From: Spirometra erinaceieuropaei
Lineage: Eukaryota; Platyhelminthes; Cestoda; Diphyllobothriidea; Diphyllobothriidae
Direction: 5' to 3'
DNA length: 64,000 bases
Assembly: GCA_902702965.1 (NCBI GenBank)
Contig: CACRXP010000045.1
Coordinates: forward strand, 73,191 to 137,190
Part shown: one piece after another, positions 21,065 to 31,392 of the stretch
Layout: every line of letters begins with the position of its first letter
Numbering within the stretch: the first letter of the stretch is position 1
Position numbers and translations under genes: made by a program
Notes under the pieces: model-generated
Told to the model about the DNA's origin: nothing
Seen by the model: the letters and a program-made list of their open reading frames with translations, nothing else
Databases searched by the model: none

Positions 21065-21690
21065 TTTAAGGTACAGTGACTTCTGAAAAAATGAACATCA
21101 AGTTTTTACTTAAATGTTTTAATGGTTTCTGGAAGGACAACCGCGTCAGAGAATCCGTTCTATGCTCCAGCAATCCTCTGCAAGAAGGCATCACGTCGGA
21201 GGTCATATGGAAGAACGTCTTCTGCAATTTGAAGAGGTGACCGCGCAGACGGTCCGTTTAAACTTACTCGAAGAAGTCCTAACACCCTAGGGCGCACTCA
21301 CGGCCTCTAGCAATCCCGTAGCCTTGAATGAAGTCGTCATGCACCTACCTGTAACTGAGAGGAAGCAAAGTAACTTCAGTCAGTCTGGCTTCATAAGGCA
21401 GGTGGCCAAGTTTCTTGGCCATCCCCGCAGCCCTCGCCCGTACTCGCTCCAAATGTTGATAATTCTCCTTGAGGCACAAACGCCGGGCGGGGACGGTAAA
21501 CCCCAAGTGAGTCCGAGTGTATGCTCGAACAGTTCCTTGTTAATCTGTATGAATCTTGTCAGCGCAAACAGCACCTGTGTCGCTCGTTTAGCTACCTTTA
21601 GGTAATGGGACGATGGTATGATCGAGAGGTTAATAAAAACACCGAGGTATTTCTGCTTCACAAAATTTGGTAGGGTTTGGTCATATTGGA
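21065..21690 (-). pseudogene. CR1/jockey-like LINE, C-terminal ORF2 fragment
   Basis: The minus strand encodes KYLGVFINLSIIPSSHYLKV, followed by AKRATQVLFALTRFI and an RGWPRNLA stretch. This is the post-RT region (LGV...S, R-x-L-x-RRF) typical of CR1/jockey-type LINEs. The frame is interrupted toward 21065. It belongs to a different subfamily from the copies at 22.9-34.3 kb. Confidence 0.7.
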
Positions 21691-22384
21691 GGTGTCAGAA
21701 GGAATCATTCCCCCATTGGCCCCCATGATACGGAGTCTTATGCATTTTGAGTAGCAAGAAGGACATTTTTAGTCGAGCCCGTCACTGGAAACGGCTGGTC
21801 CGCAAAACAAAATTGGATCACAAGACGCATTACTGTCTACTATCCTCAGTCTAGGAGTCATCGATGCCTTCGTCGTACGATCAAAATCATTTTTTGCAAA
21901 TCCGTGTCGTTCTGCTGGAAATCTAGACTTTGTCTACACATCTTGGTAATCCGAAATATTGTCTCAAAGTGCTTGAGGTAGTTTTGAAACAGCACGCATA
22001 AAAACATGCGTCAAAAATTTCCACACTGATTGCTGCGCTGCATAGGTTTGGACACTTACCATTTTACGGAAAATATCTTAGCTGAGAACGTCCACCATGC
22101 CTCGCATTCTCGAAATACTTCGACAAAACCTAAGCATACACACAGTTCCCCTAAATTTGGTCCTGGCAAGGTTTTCCTCTATCCCTGCGGTTTGTCATTT
22201 TTCCATAACTTCACGGCATGGTTGGAGTGCGCGCCGTCATCCAAGAAATTAGCAGTGTGCGGGATCAGTCCAACGACCACGTATTTACATGTCGACCGCG
22301 GTAACCCCCGACCACAACAGAACGGCAGCGGGCGCTATCACAAAGTGCTTTGATGGGACCTCTACGGGTCTTTAATAAAAAATT
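21691..22384. other. No recognisable gene
   Basis: A 107-codon plus-strand frame (22030-22353) has no recognisable motif. The segment just before the ATCT repeat (CCTCTACGGGTCTTTAATAA) looks like a retroposon 3' end. Confidence 0.4.
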
Positions 22385-22405
22385 ATCTATCTATCTATCT
22401 ATCCA
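22385..22405. repeat. (TATC)n microsatellite
   Basis: Five units of TATC/ATCT directly after a TTTAATAAAAAATT stretch; probably the simple-repeat tail of a retroposon. Confidence 0.9.
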
Positions 22406-22904
22406 TGAGTGTATAAATGCACAAAGTACAGGTAGAAGGCGCAGCGGATGTCACTTTTTTGCTGTCAAGGTCAACCATCCTGAGAAAGATATTTCAAAGA
22501 TGAATACTCAGTTACAGTGCAGTTCAGACAAGGTTAACGACAAAAATCTACCTACTGGACCCGAAACCGGAATTAGGTCAAATAGACCCCGCATCATGGG
22601 TGCGTCAGCAATGCTTCCTGTAGTTATTACGGCAGCCCAAAAGCGAATAGTTAAAAGACCGGATAAAAATAGATAGGGAGAAAACCAAAAAACCCCACAG
22701 AGATCGAAACCAGACTGTAAACGGCCAAGGCAAACGGACGGCTTTCCTAGGAGATACATCTAAAAAAGCCCAAAGAAAGGCGTCAAAGACTGTCCCGCCC
22801 AAAGATGCAAACCCACTTTCCGTCAAATGAACTGAACTGAATTGAATGAACTTATCAAAATTAAAATTCAGGAGGCAACGAGTTGACCAGCTGCTGAGTC
22901 GGTT
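22406..22904. other. No recognisable gene
   Basis: Includes a TGAACTGAACTGAATTGAAT run near 22828, similar to LINE 3' ends elsewhere in the window (about 48285). Otherwise nothing recognised. Confidence 0.4.
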
Positions 22905-25375
22905 CAGTCAGTCCGCCAGTCAGTCATTTTATTTGTCGAACATAGGCCTATGCTTATGAAGTCCCTATTTGTACAGAAAAATTCTTAAAAATTGCAACAA
23001 TACGAAGAGATTCAAGCAACAAGTAAATGCAGATACTGATTCATATGGGGCAATAGTTTTTTCTAGTTACAAAGTCAAATAGTCCTCTTGCTGGTGCAAT
23101 AGGTGTCTATCCAGACGATGTTTAAATGTCTTCACAGACGGAGACGTTACAATCTCCTCTCGCAGATTATTCCACGGTTCCACGACACGGTTGGAGAAAA
23201 ACCGCTTCCTCACATTCAATCTACCTTTAGGAAAATATAGTTTGAAGGGATGTCCCCGGAGGTTTTTGCCGTGGCAAGTTGAAAAAAGCCGTCACACCTG
23301 GGGGCGTAGTCCAAGCCACGCACGATACGAAAAGTTTGTATCAAATCGCCCCGCGACTGCCTATAATTCAGAGGATAGAGTTGAAGGTTATTCAGGCGGG
23401 TCTCATAAGGCAGTGCACCTTGACCTCTTATTAATTTTGTTGCTGGCCTCTGCATCCTTTCGAGCAGAGTGTAGTTCTGTGCGTCCACGGTCTCCAAGCC
23501 TGAATTGCATATTCGAGATGCGGCCTTACAAACGTGCCGAACACTTTAGAGAAGCAGTCTTCATCGAAGACTGCGAATGCCCGCTTGATTGAGTATAGCA
23601 TTGAAGTTGCGGCCTTAGCCGCCTTACAACATTGTGTAGAAGGCTTTTGGATGTCTGCGACCCAGACTACGAGATCTTTCTGCGTTTTGCTTCTCGGAGT
23701 GGCCTTCAGTTCAGATGGTATCGTCGCGTATTAGGATTTGATTTCAGAGGCGCAGTATGGTGCATTTGTTTAAATTGAAGGACAAGAGACATCTGCGGGA
23801 CCACTCGTCCAATCGACAAAGATTTTCTTGGAATTTGGTCTCGTCGGCAGCATTCTGGATGACTTTCCAGATTGCTATGTATTCTGCAAACATGGCATTA
23901 TCACAACCCAACCCATCTACACAATCGTAGAGGAACAAGAGAAAGAGGGTTGGTCCGATCACTGAGCCTTGTGGGACTCCACTCTCTGTGAATGTGCGCC
24001 TTGATTGCTGTTGCTCCAGGCAGACAATTTGGAAACGGCCGACGGGAAATTCTCGATCCGTTTGAGACGTCTGCCGCCGATGCCCATGACTCTCAACTTT
24101 TAAAGGAGGCGCTGGTGCGAACACTGTTGAACGCCTCCCGGAAATCGACATAGACTTGCAGCAGCTGAGCGGTGAAGGTGTACGCTCAGTGCGCCACAAC
24201 TTCAGGTCATATCACAAGTTGTTTGAAGCGGGACGCCAGTTGAAGAGGAAAATGATTTATTTGTTCTGTACAGAATAGTGAAGGGAAGTTGGTAACCGAA
24301 CGAGGATGCGTCCGTCGCCGCGGAGGCGGCGCCTGCAAGGGCGACGAGCCGTGTGACGCCGAAGGTCGCCGCTGGAAAAGTGTCGTGTAGATTGTTTACT
24401 CTATTGTTCTGGACTGTTTCCGCCTGTCTTACCAATCAGCGATAGGAGTTGCGTTGATTGGCTCCGAGTCCACGCGAAGGTAATGAAAAGCCTCGCGTGG
24501 TGCAGGCAGAGAATCGACCGAATGCGTGGTACAGACAGTGAACTGCAACGAGACAAATCGAAGCCGGGCAGACGTGCGTGCCATAGCAGGCTGTCGCTAG
24601 AACGTAGGTGCAGGCGCTAGCGAGAGGCGCGACGTAGCCATTATGGCTGTCCACTACAGACCACATTCACAGCGTGTTTTGCATCGAGTGCTCTTGTCCA
24701 GCCTTGCATGGTGTACAGAAAGCTCGTTATACACGATCTTCCCCTAGAAAAACCGTATTCTGCATTGGACGAGAGGCTGTGAATTTCCAAATAAGTCATC
24801 AACTCCCTTTTGATGATTTTTTCCATGACTTTGCAGCAGATTGATGTCAGACTGACTAGACTGTAGTTCGTCTCAAGAGCACGACTACGGCTTTTGTACA
24901 GAGGTGTAATGTAGACCATCTTCCAGTCTATGCGAAGCATTCCAGTATCAAACAATTTCTGGCAAAGAAAGGACAGTGGTTTGGCCAACTCGCAGGACAG
25001 TTCAGAGAGCAGTTTTGCAGGGCTTTCGTCGGGACCGGGAGATTTACTTCCCTTCAAGCTTTTTAATTCTTCGAAAATCGCTTCTTCGCAAAATACAATA
25101 TTTTCAATAATCGGATCTTTCATGCTCTCAACAGTAGGCCGATTGAAAACTGCTTCCCTGGTTAAAACAGATTGGAAGAACTGAGAAAAGTGTTCAGCTG
25201 TGTTTGTACTGTCCGATATTGCCAATCCGTCATCAATCCCCACGACAGGAATGGGATTCCTGTTACGGGTGCTTTTTCGCAAATAGCTGTAGGCAAATGT
25301 TTGATTTTTGACGTCTCCGCGGAGGAAATTACTCTCACAGTCTCGCCGTTAATTAAAAACATGTCTCTTCACTTT
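22905..25375 (-). mobile_element. CR1/jockey-like LINE copy A, decayed, split by a solo LTR
   Basis: Minus-strand LINE with its 3' end at about 22905. In 5' to 3' order it shows RT fingers (KSPGPDE, LYKSRSRA, SLTSICCKVMEKII), then the LTR insertion, then GVPQGSVIGPTLFL, the catalytic region, SFNLNKCTILRL and the C-terminal part (MQRPATKLIRGQGALPYETR). The catalytic FADD box is altered to FAEY and several frameshifts are present, so it is dead. It is about as long as copy B and belongs to the same subfamily. Confidence 0.85.
24157..24658 (-). mobile_element. Solo LTR (502 bp) inserted in LINE copy A
   Basis: In the LINE orientation the insert starts TGTAGTGGACAGCC and ends CAGCTGCTGCA, giving TG...CA termini. 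It contains an AATAAA signal (ACAGAACAAATAAATC) near its 3' part. It interrupts the RT between codons for AVNV and YVDF, which are contiguous in copy B. Flanks show GACT/GACC, or alternatively a perfect AGAC 4-bp duplication if the ends are shifted by one base. No internal coding region is present, as expected after LTR-LTR recombination. It differs from the LTR at 59.6 kb. Confidence 0.7.
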
Positions 25376-27710
25376 CAGTCAGTCAGTCAGTGTATTTGAG
25401 GGAAATAGGCTTACGCCTTTGAACTCCCTATTTGTACATAAAAAATCGAAAAATTAGCAGAATGTGTAGAAATTACAGCAGTAATTGTATGCAGACATTG
25501 ATTCACATGTCACTGGTCACATGGCTAAAACGTCACATAGTCCGCTTGTTGCTGTAGCATATGTCTGTCAAGCCTGCATTTAAATGTCGCCACAGATTGA
25601 GACATGACAACCGTCTCGGGCAGATTATTCCACGGTTCCACGACACGGTTGGAGAAGAAATATTTTCTCACATTCAATCTACCCTGGGGCACACGTAGCT
25701 TTAAGGGATGTCCCCGGAGGTTAGTTGTTGTGGCGAGTTGGAAAAAGTCGTCGCACCGAAGGGCGCCGTCCAAGCCACGCACGATACGGAAAGTTTGTAT
25801 CAGGTCTCCGCGCAACTGCCTATAACTCAGAGGATAGAGATTAAGGTTAGTTAAGCGGATCTCGTATGGCAGTGCACTTTGACCTCTTACTAATTTTGTG
25901 GCTCGCCTCTGCACCCTTTCGAGCAGATTGTAATCCTGATGTGTCCATGGTCTCCAGGCCTGAATTGCATATTCGAGGTGCGGCCTTACAAACGTGCCGA
26001 AGACTTTGGAGAAGCAGTCTTCATCGAAAACTGCAAATGCCCGCTTGATGGCATATAGCATTGAAGTTGCGGCCTTGGCCGCCTTACAACATTGCGTAGA
26101 AGGCTTAAGGCTGTCTGCAACCCAGACTCCGAGATCTTTCTGCGTTTCTGCTTCTCGAAGTGGTATTCCGTTCAGATGGTATTGCCGCCTACTAGGGGTC
26201 TGAGTTCCGAAGCGCAGTATGGTACATTTGGTCAAATTGAAGGACAAGAGCCATCTGCGGGACCACTCGTCCAATCGACAAAGATTTTCTTGGAAGTTGG
26301 TCTCATCGGCAGAATTCTGAATAACTTTCCAGATTTTTATGTCATCCGCAAACATTGCACTATCACAGTCTAACCCATCTGCACAATCATTGATGAACAA
26401 GAGAAAGAGGGTTGGTCCGAGCACCGAGCCTTGTGGGACACCACTCTCTATGAATGTCCGCCTTGATTGCTGTCTCTCTAAGCAGACAATTTGGGAACGG
26501 CCGACGAGGAAGTTCTCGATCCACTTGAGAAGTTTGTCGCCGATGCCCATTCTTCTCAACTTGTGCAGGAGACGCTGGTGCGGGACACTGTCGAACGCCT
26601 TCCTGAAATCAATATAGGCCACGTGCACAGTGTGTTTTGCGTCCAGTGCTCTTGTCCAGCTCTGCATTGTATATAGCAAGTTCGTTAAACATGATCTTCC
26701 CCTACGGAAACCATATTGTGCATTGGAGAAGAGATTGTGACTTTCCAGATACGTCATCAACTCCTTTTTGATGATTTTCTCCATGACTTTGCAGCAGATT
26801 GATGTCAGACTGACGGGTCTGTAGTTCGTTGCAAGAGCACGACTACCGCTTTTGTAAAGGGGTGTGATGTGGGCCGTCTTCCAGTCTGTGGGAAGGATTC
26901 CAGCATCGAACGATTCCTGGCACAGAAAGGATATTGGTTTAGTTAGCTCTCGGGCAAGCTCGAAAAGCAGCTTTGCTGGGATCTCGTCCGGACCGGGAGA
27001 TTTACATTCCTTCAAACTTTTTAGTTCTTCCAAAATCGTTGATTCTCGAAACACGATATCTTCGATAGTGGGATCTCCCATGTTCTCCGAACTAGTGGGA
27101 ATAAAGTCTGCTTCTCTTGTGAAAACGGACTGGAAAAATTGAGAAAAGTGCTCAGCTTTATTTCTACTGTCCGATATCGCCAAACCGTCATCATTCCTCA
27201 TGACAGGAATGGGATTCCTGTTGCGTGTGCTCTTCCGCAAATAGCTGTAGAGCAATTTCGGATTTTTAATGGCTCGATGAAGCAAATTACTCTCAAAATC
27301 CCGTCGCCTCTTGAAAATCAGGCTTTTCACCTTATTTCTTTGAACTTTATATTCCGCAAACGCTGCATTGTTGTTTTCCCGAAATTTCTTCCACAATCTT
27401 CCTTTCTTATTGATCTCCTTTTTTAGTTCTCGCGTTAGCCACTGAGGGCGGTTGAATGTCCTAGGCTTTGATACGGGACAGTGGCTCTTCATTAGATGCA
27501 ATAACCAACCCTTAAATAAATTCCAGTCGTCGTTAACGTTTCCGGAGAAGAGAACATCCCAGTCTATTTGTGATGCCTCTGCTCTCATTTGGCAAAAGTC
27601 CCCTTTCCATACATTGTTTCTTTGGACTTTATATTCTGCAAAGGCCGCGCTGTTGTTGTTTTCGCGAAGCTTCTTCCACAAACTTTCCTTCAACAAAAAT
27701 CAGTTAGAAG
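25376..27710 (-). mobile_element. CR1/jockey-like LINE copy B (5'-truncated, ORF open)
   Basis: Best-preserved LINE in the window. The 3' untranslated end (a TTTGAGGGAAATAGGC block and a CAGTCAGTCAGTCAG edge) lies at about 25376-25524, directly against the 5' edge of copy A. The 5' edge at about 27700 adjoins a small plus-strand LINE scrap. The endonuclease domain is missing. A 3' copy of the same subfamily at 61735-62400 is very similar, suggesting fairly recent activity. Confidence 0.85.
25525..27696 (-). CDS. LINE reverse transcriptase ORF2, endonuclease-less (723 codons)
   Basis: Non-LTR reverse transcriptase performing target-primed reverse transcription. Domains in order: a linker (about 85-160), RT fingers and palm with KSPGPDEIPAKLL, LYKSGSRALATNYRPVSL, the palm acid in YIDFRKAFDSVPH, GVPQGSVLGP and the intact FADD box, then SFNLTKCTILRFG, the thumb LGVWVADSLKPS, and the C-terminal RKYFFSNRVVEPWNNLP motif. 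There are no stops or frameshifts. The annotated Met is internal; the natural protein began further upstream with an endonuclease domain, lost by 5' truncation. The first 30 residues duplicate residues around 100-125 (LWKKLRENNN...EYKVQRN against LWKKFRENNN...EYKVQRN), an abnormal junction. Confidence 0.9.
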   Translation of the reverse strand: MLKESLWKKLRENNNSAAFAEYKVQRNNVWKGDFCQMRAEASQIDWDVLFSGNVNDDWNLFKGWLLHLMKSHCPVSKPRTFNRPQWLTRELKKEINKKGRLWKKFRENNNAAFAEYKVQRNKVKSLIFKRRRDFESNLLHRAIKNPKLLYSYLRKSTRNRNPIPVMRNDDGLAISDSRNKAEHFSQFFQSVFTREADFIPTSSENMGDPTIEDIVFRESTILEELKSLKECKSPGPDEIPAKLLFELARELTKPISFLCQESFDAGILPTDWKTAHITPLYKSGSRALATNYRPVSLTSICCKVMEKIIKKELMTYLESHNLFSNAQYGFRRGRSCLTNLLYTMQSWTRALDAKHTVHVAYIDFRKAFDSVPHQRLLHKLRRMGIGDKLLKWIENFLVGRSQIVCLERQQSRRTFIESGVPQGSVLGPTLFLLFINDCADGLDCDSAMFADDIKIWKVIQNSADETNFQENLCRLDEWSRRWLLSFNLTKCTILRFGTQTPSRRQYHLNGIPLREAETQKDLGVWVADSLKPSTQCCKAAKAATSMLYAIKRAFAVFDEDCFSKVFGTFVRPHLEYAIQAWRPWTHQDYNLLERVQRRATKLVRGQSALPYEIRLTNLNLYPLSYRQLRGDLIQTFRIVRGLDGALRCDDFFQLATTTNLRGHPLKLRVPQGRLNVRKYFFSNRVVEPWNNLPETVVMSQSVATFKCRLDRHMLQQQADYVTF

Positions 27711-27739
27711 GAGGAAGATGGCACAAGTCATTAGGCAAC

Positions 27740-27842
27740 GGATTACCGATAAGGGTTATCCAGTGGATGTCATATTTTTGACTTTCACAAGGCCTTTGAC
27801 AGTGTCCCGCACAGGCTTCTTTTACAGAAGATCTGGGATGTA
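27740..27842 (+). pseudogene. Small LINE RT scrap
   Basis: About 100 bases matching 36466-36560: ACCGATAAGGGTT, then ...TTTGACAGTGTCCC, then CTTTTACAGAAGATCTGGGA. It encodes the RT palm region and faces opposite to copy B, between copies B and C. Confidence 0.75.
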
Positions 27843-28810
27843 GTAATTCAGTTCAGTTTATTGAGGGAAATAGTCGCGAGCCTTTGAGTACCGTATTTTC
27901 AACGTAAAAATGTGTGGTATACAGAAAAATGTTTTGGGCTGAAATAAATCAAACAAGCCCATAATGGTAGGACAAAATGAGGACGAGTTACAGGGGGTAA
28001 GTTCGACATCCCATCGCATTTGGTCATTTCGGAACATAAATATGTCAAGATTCTTTTTAAAACCCCGTATTGATGGTGACATCACAAAGTCTGCGGGAAG
28101 GGCATTCCATGGTTTGACCACTCAAACAGAGAAGGAGAACTTCCGCACATCAAGCCTTGCCTGTTGAGTGCGCAGTTTTAACGGGTGACCTCGGAGGTTG
28201 ATCGTGGTAGCAAATTCAAAAAAGTCCTCGAAGATCAGACTGCAATCCAACCCCTTTACAATGCGGAAGGCTTGCAAGAGATCCTTGCGAAGTCGCCTGT
28301 AACTCAAAGGAAAGAGGTTCAGATTTACTAGGCGGGTTGCATAAGGAAAGGAGCTTTGACCCCTAACCATCTTCGTGGCTCTCCTCTGGACTCTTTCGAG
28401 GCAGTTTTAATCCTCAACCGCCCACGGTCTCCAGCCTTGTATGCCGTACTCTAAATGCGGCCGGACGAATATTCCGAATGCCTTCGAGAAAGCATCTTCG
28501 TCAAAATCCATAAACGCACGCTTGATAGCGTACAGTACAGACATTGCGCTTTTGTCACTCTTGAACAATGACCGGATGGTTTTAGGGAACTCGTCGTCAG
28601 CACGCTGAGGTCCTTCTAGGCTTCGACCTCTTGTAGGGCTGCACCGCCCAGAAAGTAGTCTCTTGTGCTGGCGGATCTGGCTGTGTTTCCTAGGCGAAGT
28701 ATGCTGCATTTACCAACGTCGAACTGCAGGAGCCAGCGGTTTGACCACTCCTCCAACCGATTTAGGTTCATCTACAGTCTGTCTTCGTCGGCAGGACCCC
28801 AAATTATACT

Positions 28811-29497
28811 CTATATCTTCATATCATCGGCAAACATTGCAACTTCGCAGTCTAAAGCTCTTGCGGCATCGTCCGCGTATATAAGGAACAAAATGGGTTC
28901 CAGTACTGAACCCTGGGGGACACCACTCTCGACCATAGCAGGATCTGATTTCCCTTGACCGATGCACACAACCTGGTGTCGACCCCGAACGAAGTTTTCG
29001 ATCCATTTAAGGAAGTTGCCACCGATCTTTATTTTTTTAAGTTGATGTAAGAGACTCTGGTGTGGCACAGTGCCGAACGCCTTCTGGAAGTCGATGAAGG
29101 CTATGTGGACCGCGTGCCTGTCGTCCAGAGCTCGGGTCCAGCTCTGGAGAGATTGCAGCAAGTTTGTCGTGCAGGATCTTCCTTTCCGGAACCCATGTTG
29201 GCCTTTCGATAGCAGGTCATGAACTTCCAGGAAATGCATCAGTTCATTCTTTATGATCCTTTTCATAACTTTACAGTGGGTACAGGTCAAGCTTATGGGC
29301 CTGTAGTTTGTCCTCCATGCCCTGCTACCTCCTTTGTATAGCGGAGTAATATGCGCCAGCTTCCAGTCGAGAGGAAGTGTGCCAGTGTCAAATGACGTTT
29401 GAAAGAGCATCGATAAAGGCACAGAAAGCTCGCTGACAAATTCCTTGAGAAGTTTGGGTGGAATCTCGTCTGGTCCTGGAGACTTCGATTCTTTCAC
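28811..29497 (-). pseudogene. LINE copy C reverse transcriptase segment
   Basis: A 228-codon frame with KSPGPDEIPPKLL, YKGGSRAWRTNYRPISLT, FRKGRSCTTNLL, AFIDFQKAFGTVPH, GVPQGSVLEP and AMFADDMKI. All RT palm residues are visible. Flanking thumb sequence is in other frames, so the element is broken. Confidence 0.85.
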
Positions 29498-29838
29498 TGT
29501 CTCTAACTCTCTCCGGACAATGCCTTCTGAGACGAGTATATCACTGATGCTTGGGGTCGGCAGTTCTTCTGTGGAGGGAGGAACCTTGCCTCGTTTGTGT
29601 AGACTGATTGGAAGAACTGTGAAAAATACGCAGCTTTATCCCTACTATCAGCAATGTCAAGGCCATCAGTAGTCCTTATTAAGGGGATTTGATGCCTGTT
29701 CCTTGCACTTCGTCAGAGGTAGCTGTAGAGTAATTTTGGGTTCTGCTTTGCTTTTTGTAGCAATTTCTTCTCGAAGTCCCGCAGCGTTTTTATAATCATT
29801 TTTCTCAGTTTGTTCCTCTGTGTCTTGTAGGTGTTGAA

Positions 29839-30177
29839 CTATTCAACTTGCCCAGTGACGCAGTATCTTCTCCACGATTTGTGCTTCCTGTTGATTTCAT
29901 TCTTAAGGTTGTTATTTAGCCACCCAGGGCGTTTGTCCAGTCTTATATTAGTCAGTGGGCAGTGGTTGTTGATGAGCTGCAGAAGGACATTCTTGAACAG
30001 CTCCCAGTCATCGCTGGCATTACCCGTAAACAATGAGCCCCAGTCGAGACCGGAAAAGTCTGCCCTATTTTCATTGAAGTCGTCCCGCCAAACGTGCCGT
30101 CTTTTTTGGTCTGGAGTATGCAAAATGGAGAATAACGAATAATCCCACGTAAGTACCACATGGTCACTTCGGCCCAA
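29839..30177 (-). pseudogene. LINE copy C endonuclease C-terminus and linker
   Basis: Begins with the APE-type endonuclease terminal motif LGRSDHVVLTW (frame entered from upstream), then VWRDDFNENRADFSGLDWGS and KRPGWLNNNLKNEINRK, the linker before RT. It overlaps the preceding frame by 14 bases, the position of a frameshift. Confidence 0.8.
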
Positions 30178-30856
30178 GGGGTGGCATGGAGGTGATCTCG
30201 TCTATGCTCTCTGGTGTCTTCGTAAAAACCAGATACAGGCAGTTTGCGCTTTGTCCCTCACGTGTTCTCGTTGGAAACACTTCATGTTGTGTGAGGGAGG
30301 CCCTTAATGTTTTGTTTAGCAGACGGTAGTCGAATGCCGACTTTGGACCTGACGCTTGGAGGGTGATCCAGTTTGTTCTTGGTACGTTGAAGTCGCTCAT
30401 GATCATGATGTTAGGTCGACTAGAAAACTTCTCCAACTGCTCCAATAGTTGAGTGTCGACGATTTGGTCTGCCCTAGGTGGTCGGTTGACAGTGAGGACA
30501 TCGAGACACGGGAAACCAGTGGCTTTGATGGTTAACCAAGTAGCTTCCATGTCGCACGCAAACTTCGTGGTGTTTTTCGACATTGCCAGGCCCTCATTCA
30601 CATGCACAACTATACCACCACCCTGACGATGTTCCCTGTCCCTCCGATAAATTTGGTATCCATGCAGGGCTATTTCGCTTTCGTTAATATTCCCAGACAG
30701 CCAGGTCTGGGTAACTGCTAAAACATCTGGAGACAGCTCGACAAGGCAAAGTTTTAGCTCGTGTAGTTTCGAAATGAGGCTTTGGGCATTTCTGTACAAA
30801 CACCTCAGTTTTGCACCAGCCGAATTTCCCGTTGCATATGTTCCTGTTGTGAGCAT
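30164..30856 (-). pseudogene. LINE copy C APE-type endonuclease
   Basis: Nicks the target for retrotransposition. Motifs: RNAQSLISKLHEL, the metal-binding-like Q/E region PDVLAVTQTWLSG (Glu of the usual TETWL replaced by Gln), GYQIYRRDREHRQGGGIVV, MIMSDFNVPRTNW (usually GDFN) and LYLVFT. The changes at TQTWL and MSDFN suggest decay in addition to the terminal frameshift. Confidence 0.85.
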
Positions 30857-30891
30857 TACTGCGTTACGTCGAACGCATTTTCTCTGGGCTC

Positions 30892-31392
30892 TTACGTTAC
30901 CTGATGGGGGTCATTAATGTCTGTTGCTTCAGTCAGAACACTGGACGTTAAGGGCTTATTTGTGTCGTCGCCTCGAGCGGCTGTTTCCACGAAGGTGTCT
31001 ATGTTAGCTGAGTAGCTGCCGTCGTTCTTAGTATTACTGGCTCGTCCCACTGAAACGGCATATTTTTCCGAATTACTTTCCCCTTGAAGATAGTCAGATT
31101 GCGTTCGTCCCCCTTCAGTCTCGATCTTAACTCCAAGAGGAGTTCCCGTCGTTTCAGCCGTTCCGCTGGTGAGTAGTCCGGTTGAAAATGACCTGTTTGT
31201 ACGATTTTCTGGGATCGGTTTTTTGGAGGGGATCAACTTGATTTGCTCTTTGTTCTCCAGCATAATTTTGAGAGGGCGAGGTGGTAGTGCTGCCGTCCTG
31301 TCTTCACTCCTTCTTCCTATCCGGAATGCTTTCAGGACCTTTATTTCCATGTCTGCCTGGAGTGATTGGTTTATTAGACAACGAAAGGAAGA
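30892..31392 (-). pseudogene. LINE copy C ORF1 C-terminal part
   Basis: Contains VLKAFRIGRRSEDRTA, LPPRPLKIMLENKEQIKLI and NRTNRSFSTGLL. This matches the plus-strand segment at 34333-34560 (KKAFRLGKADPNRD, SPRPLKVILENETQ), where it again precedes an endonuclease. It looks like a nucleic-acid-binding ORF1 domain. The frame continues beyond 31392 only as the antisense of copy D. Confidence 0.65.

Larger units (their letters stand above)
27846..31392 (-). mobile_element. LINE copy C (second subfamily, ORF1 tail + EN + RT, frameshifted)
   Basis: The longest LINE copy. From 5' to 3' on the minus strand: ORF1 C-terminal part (about 30892-31392), endonuclease (30164-30856 continuing into 29839-30177 after a frame change), RT (28811-29497), thumb and C-terminal domain (27858-28709 in several frames), and a 3' end with TTTATTGAGGGAAATAGTCG at 27846. 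The catalytic FADD is kept but frameshifts separate the domains. The 5' edge abuts copy D in opposite orientation. Confidence 0.85.
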
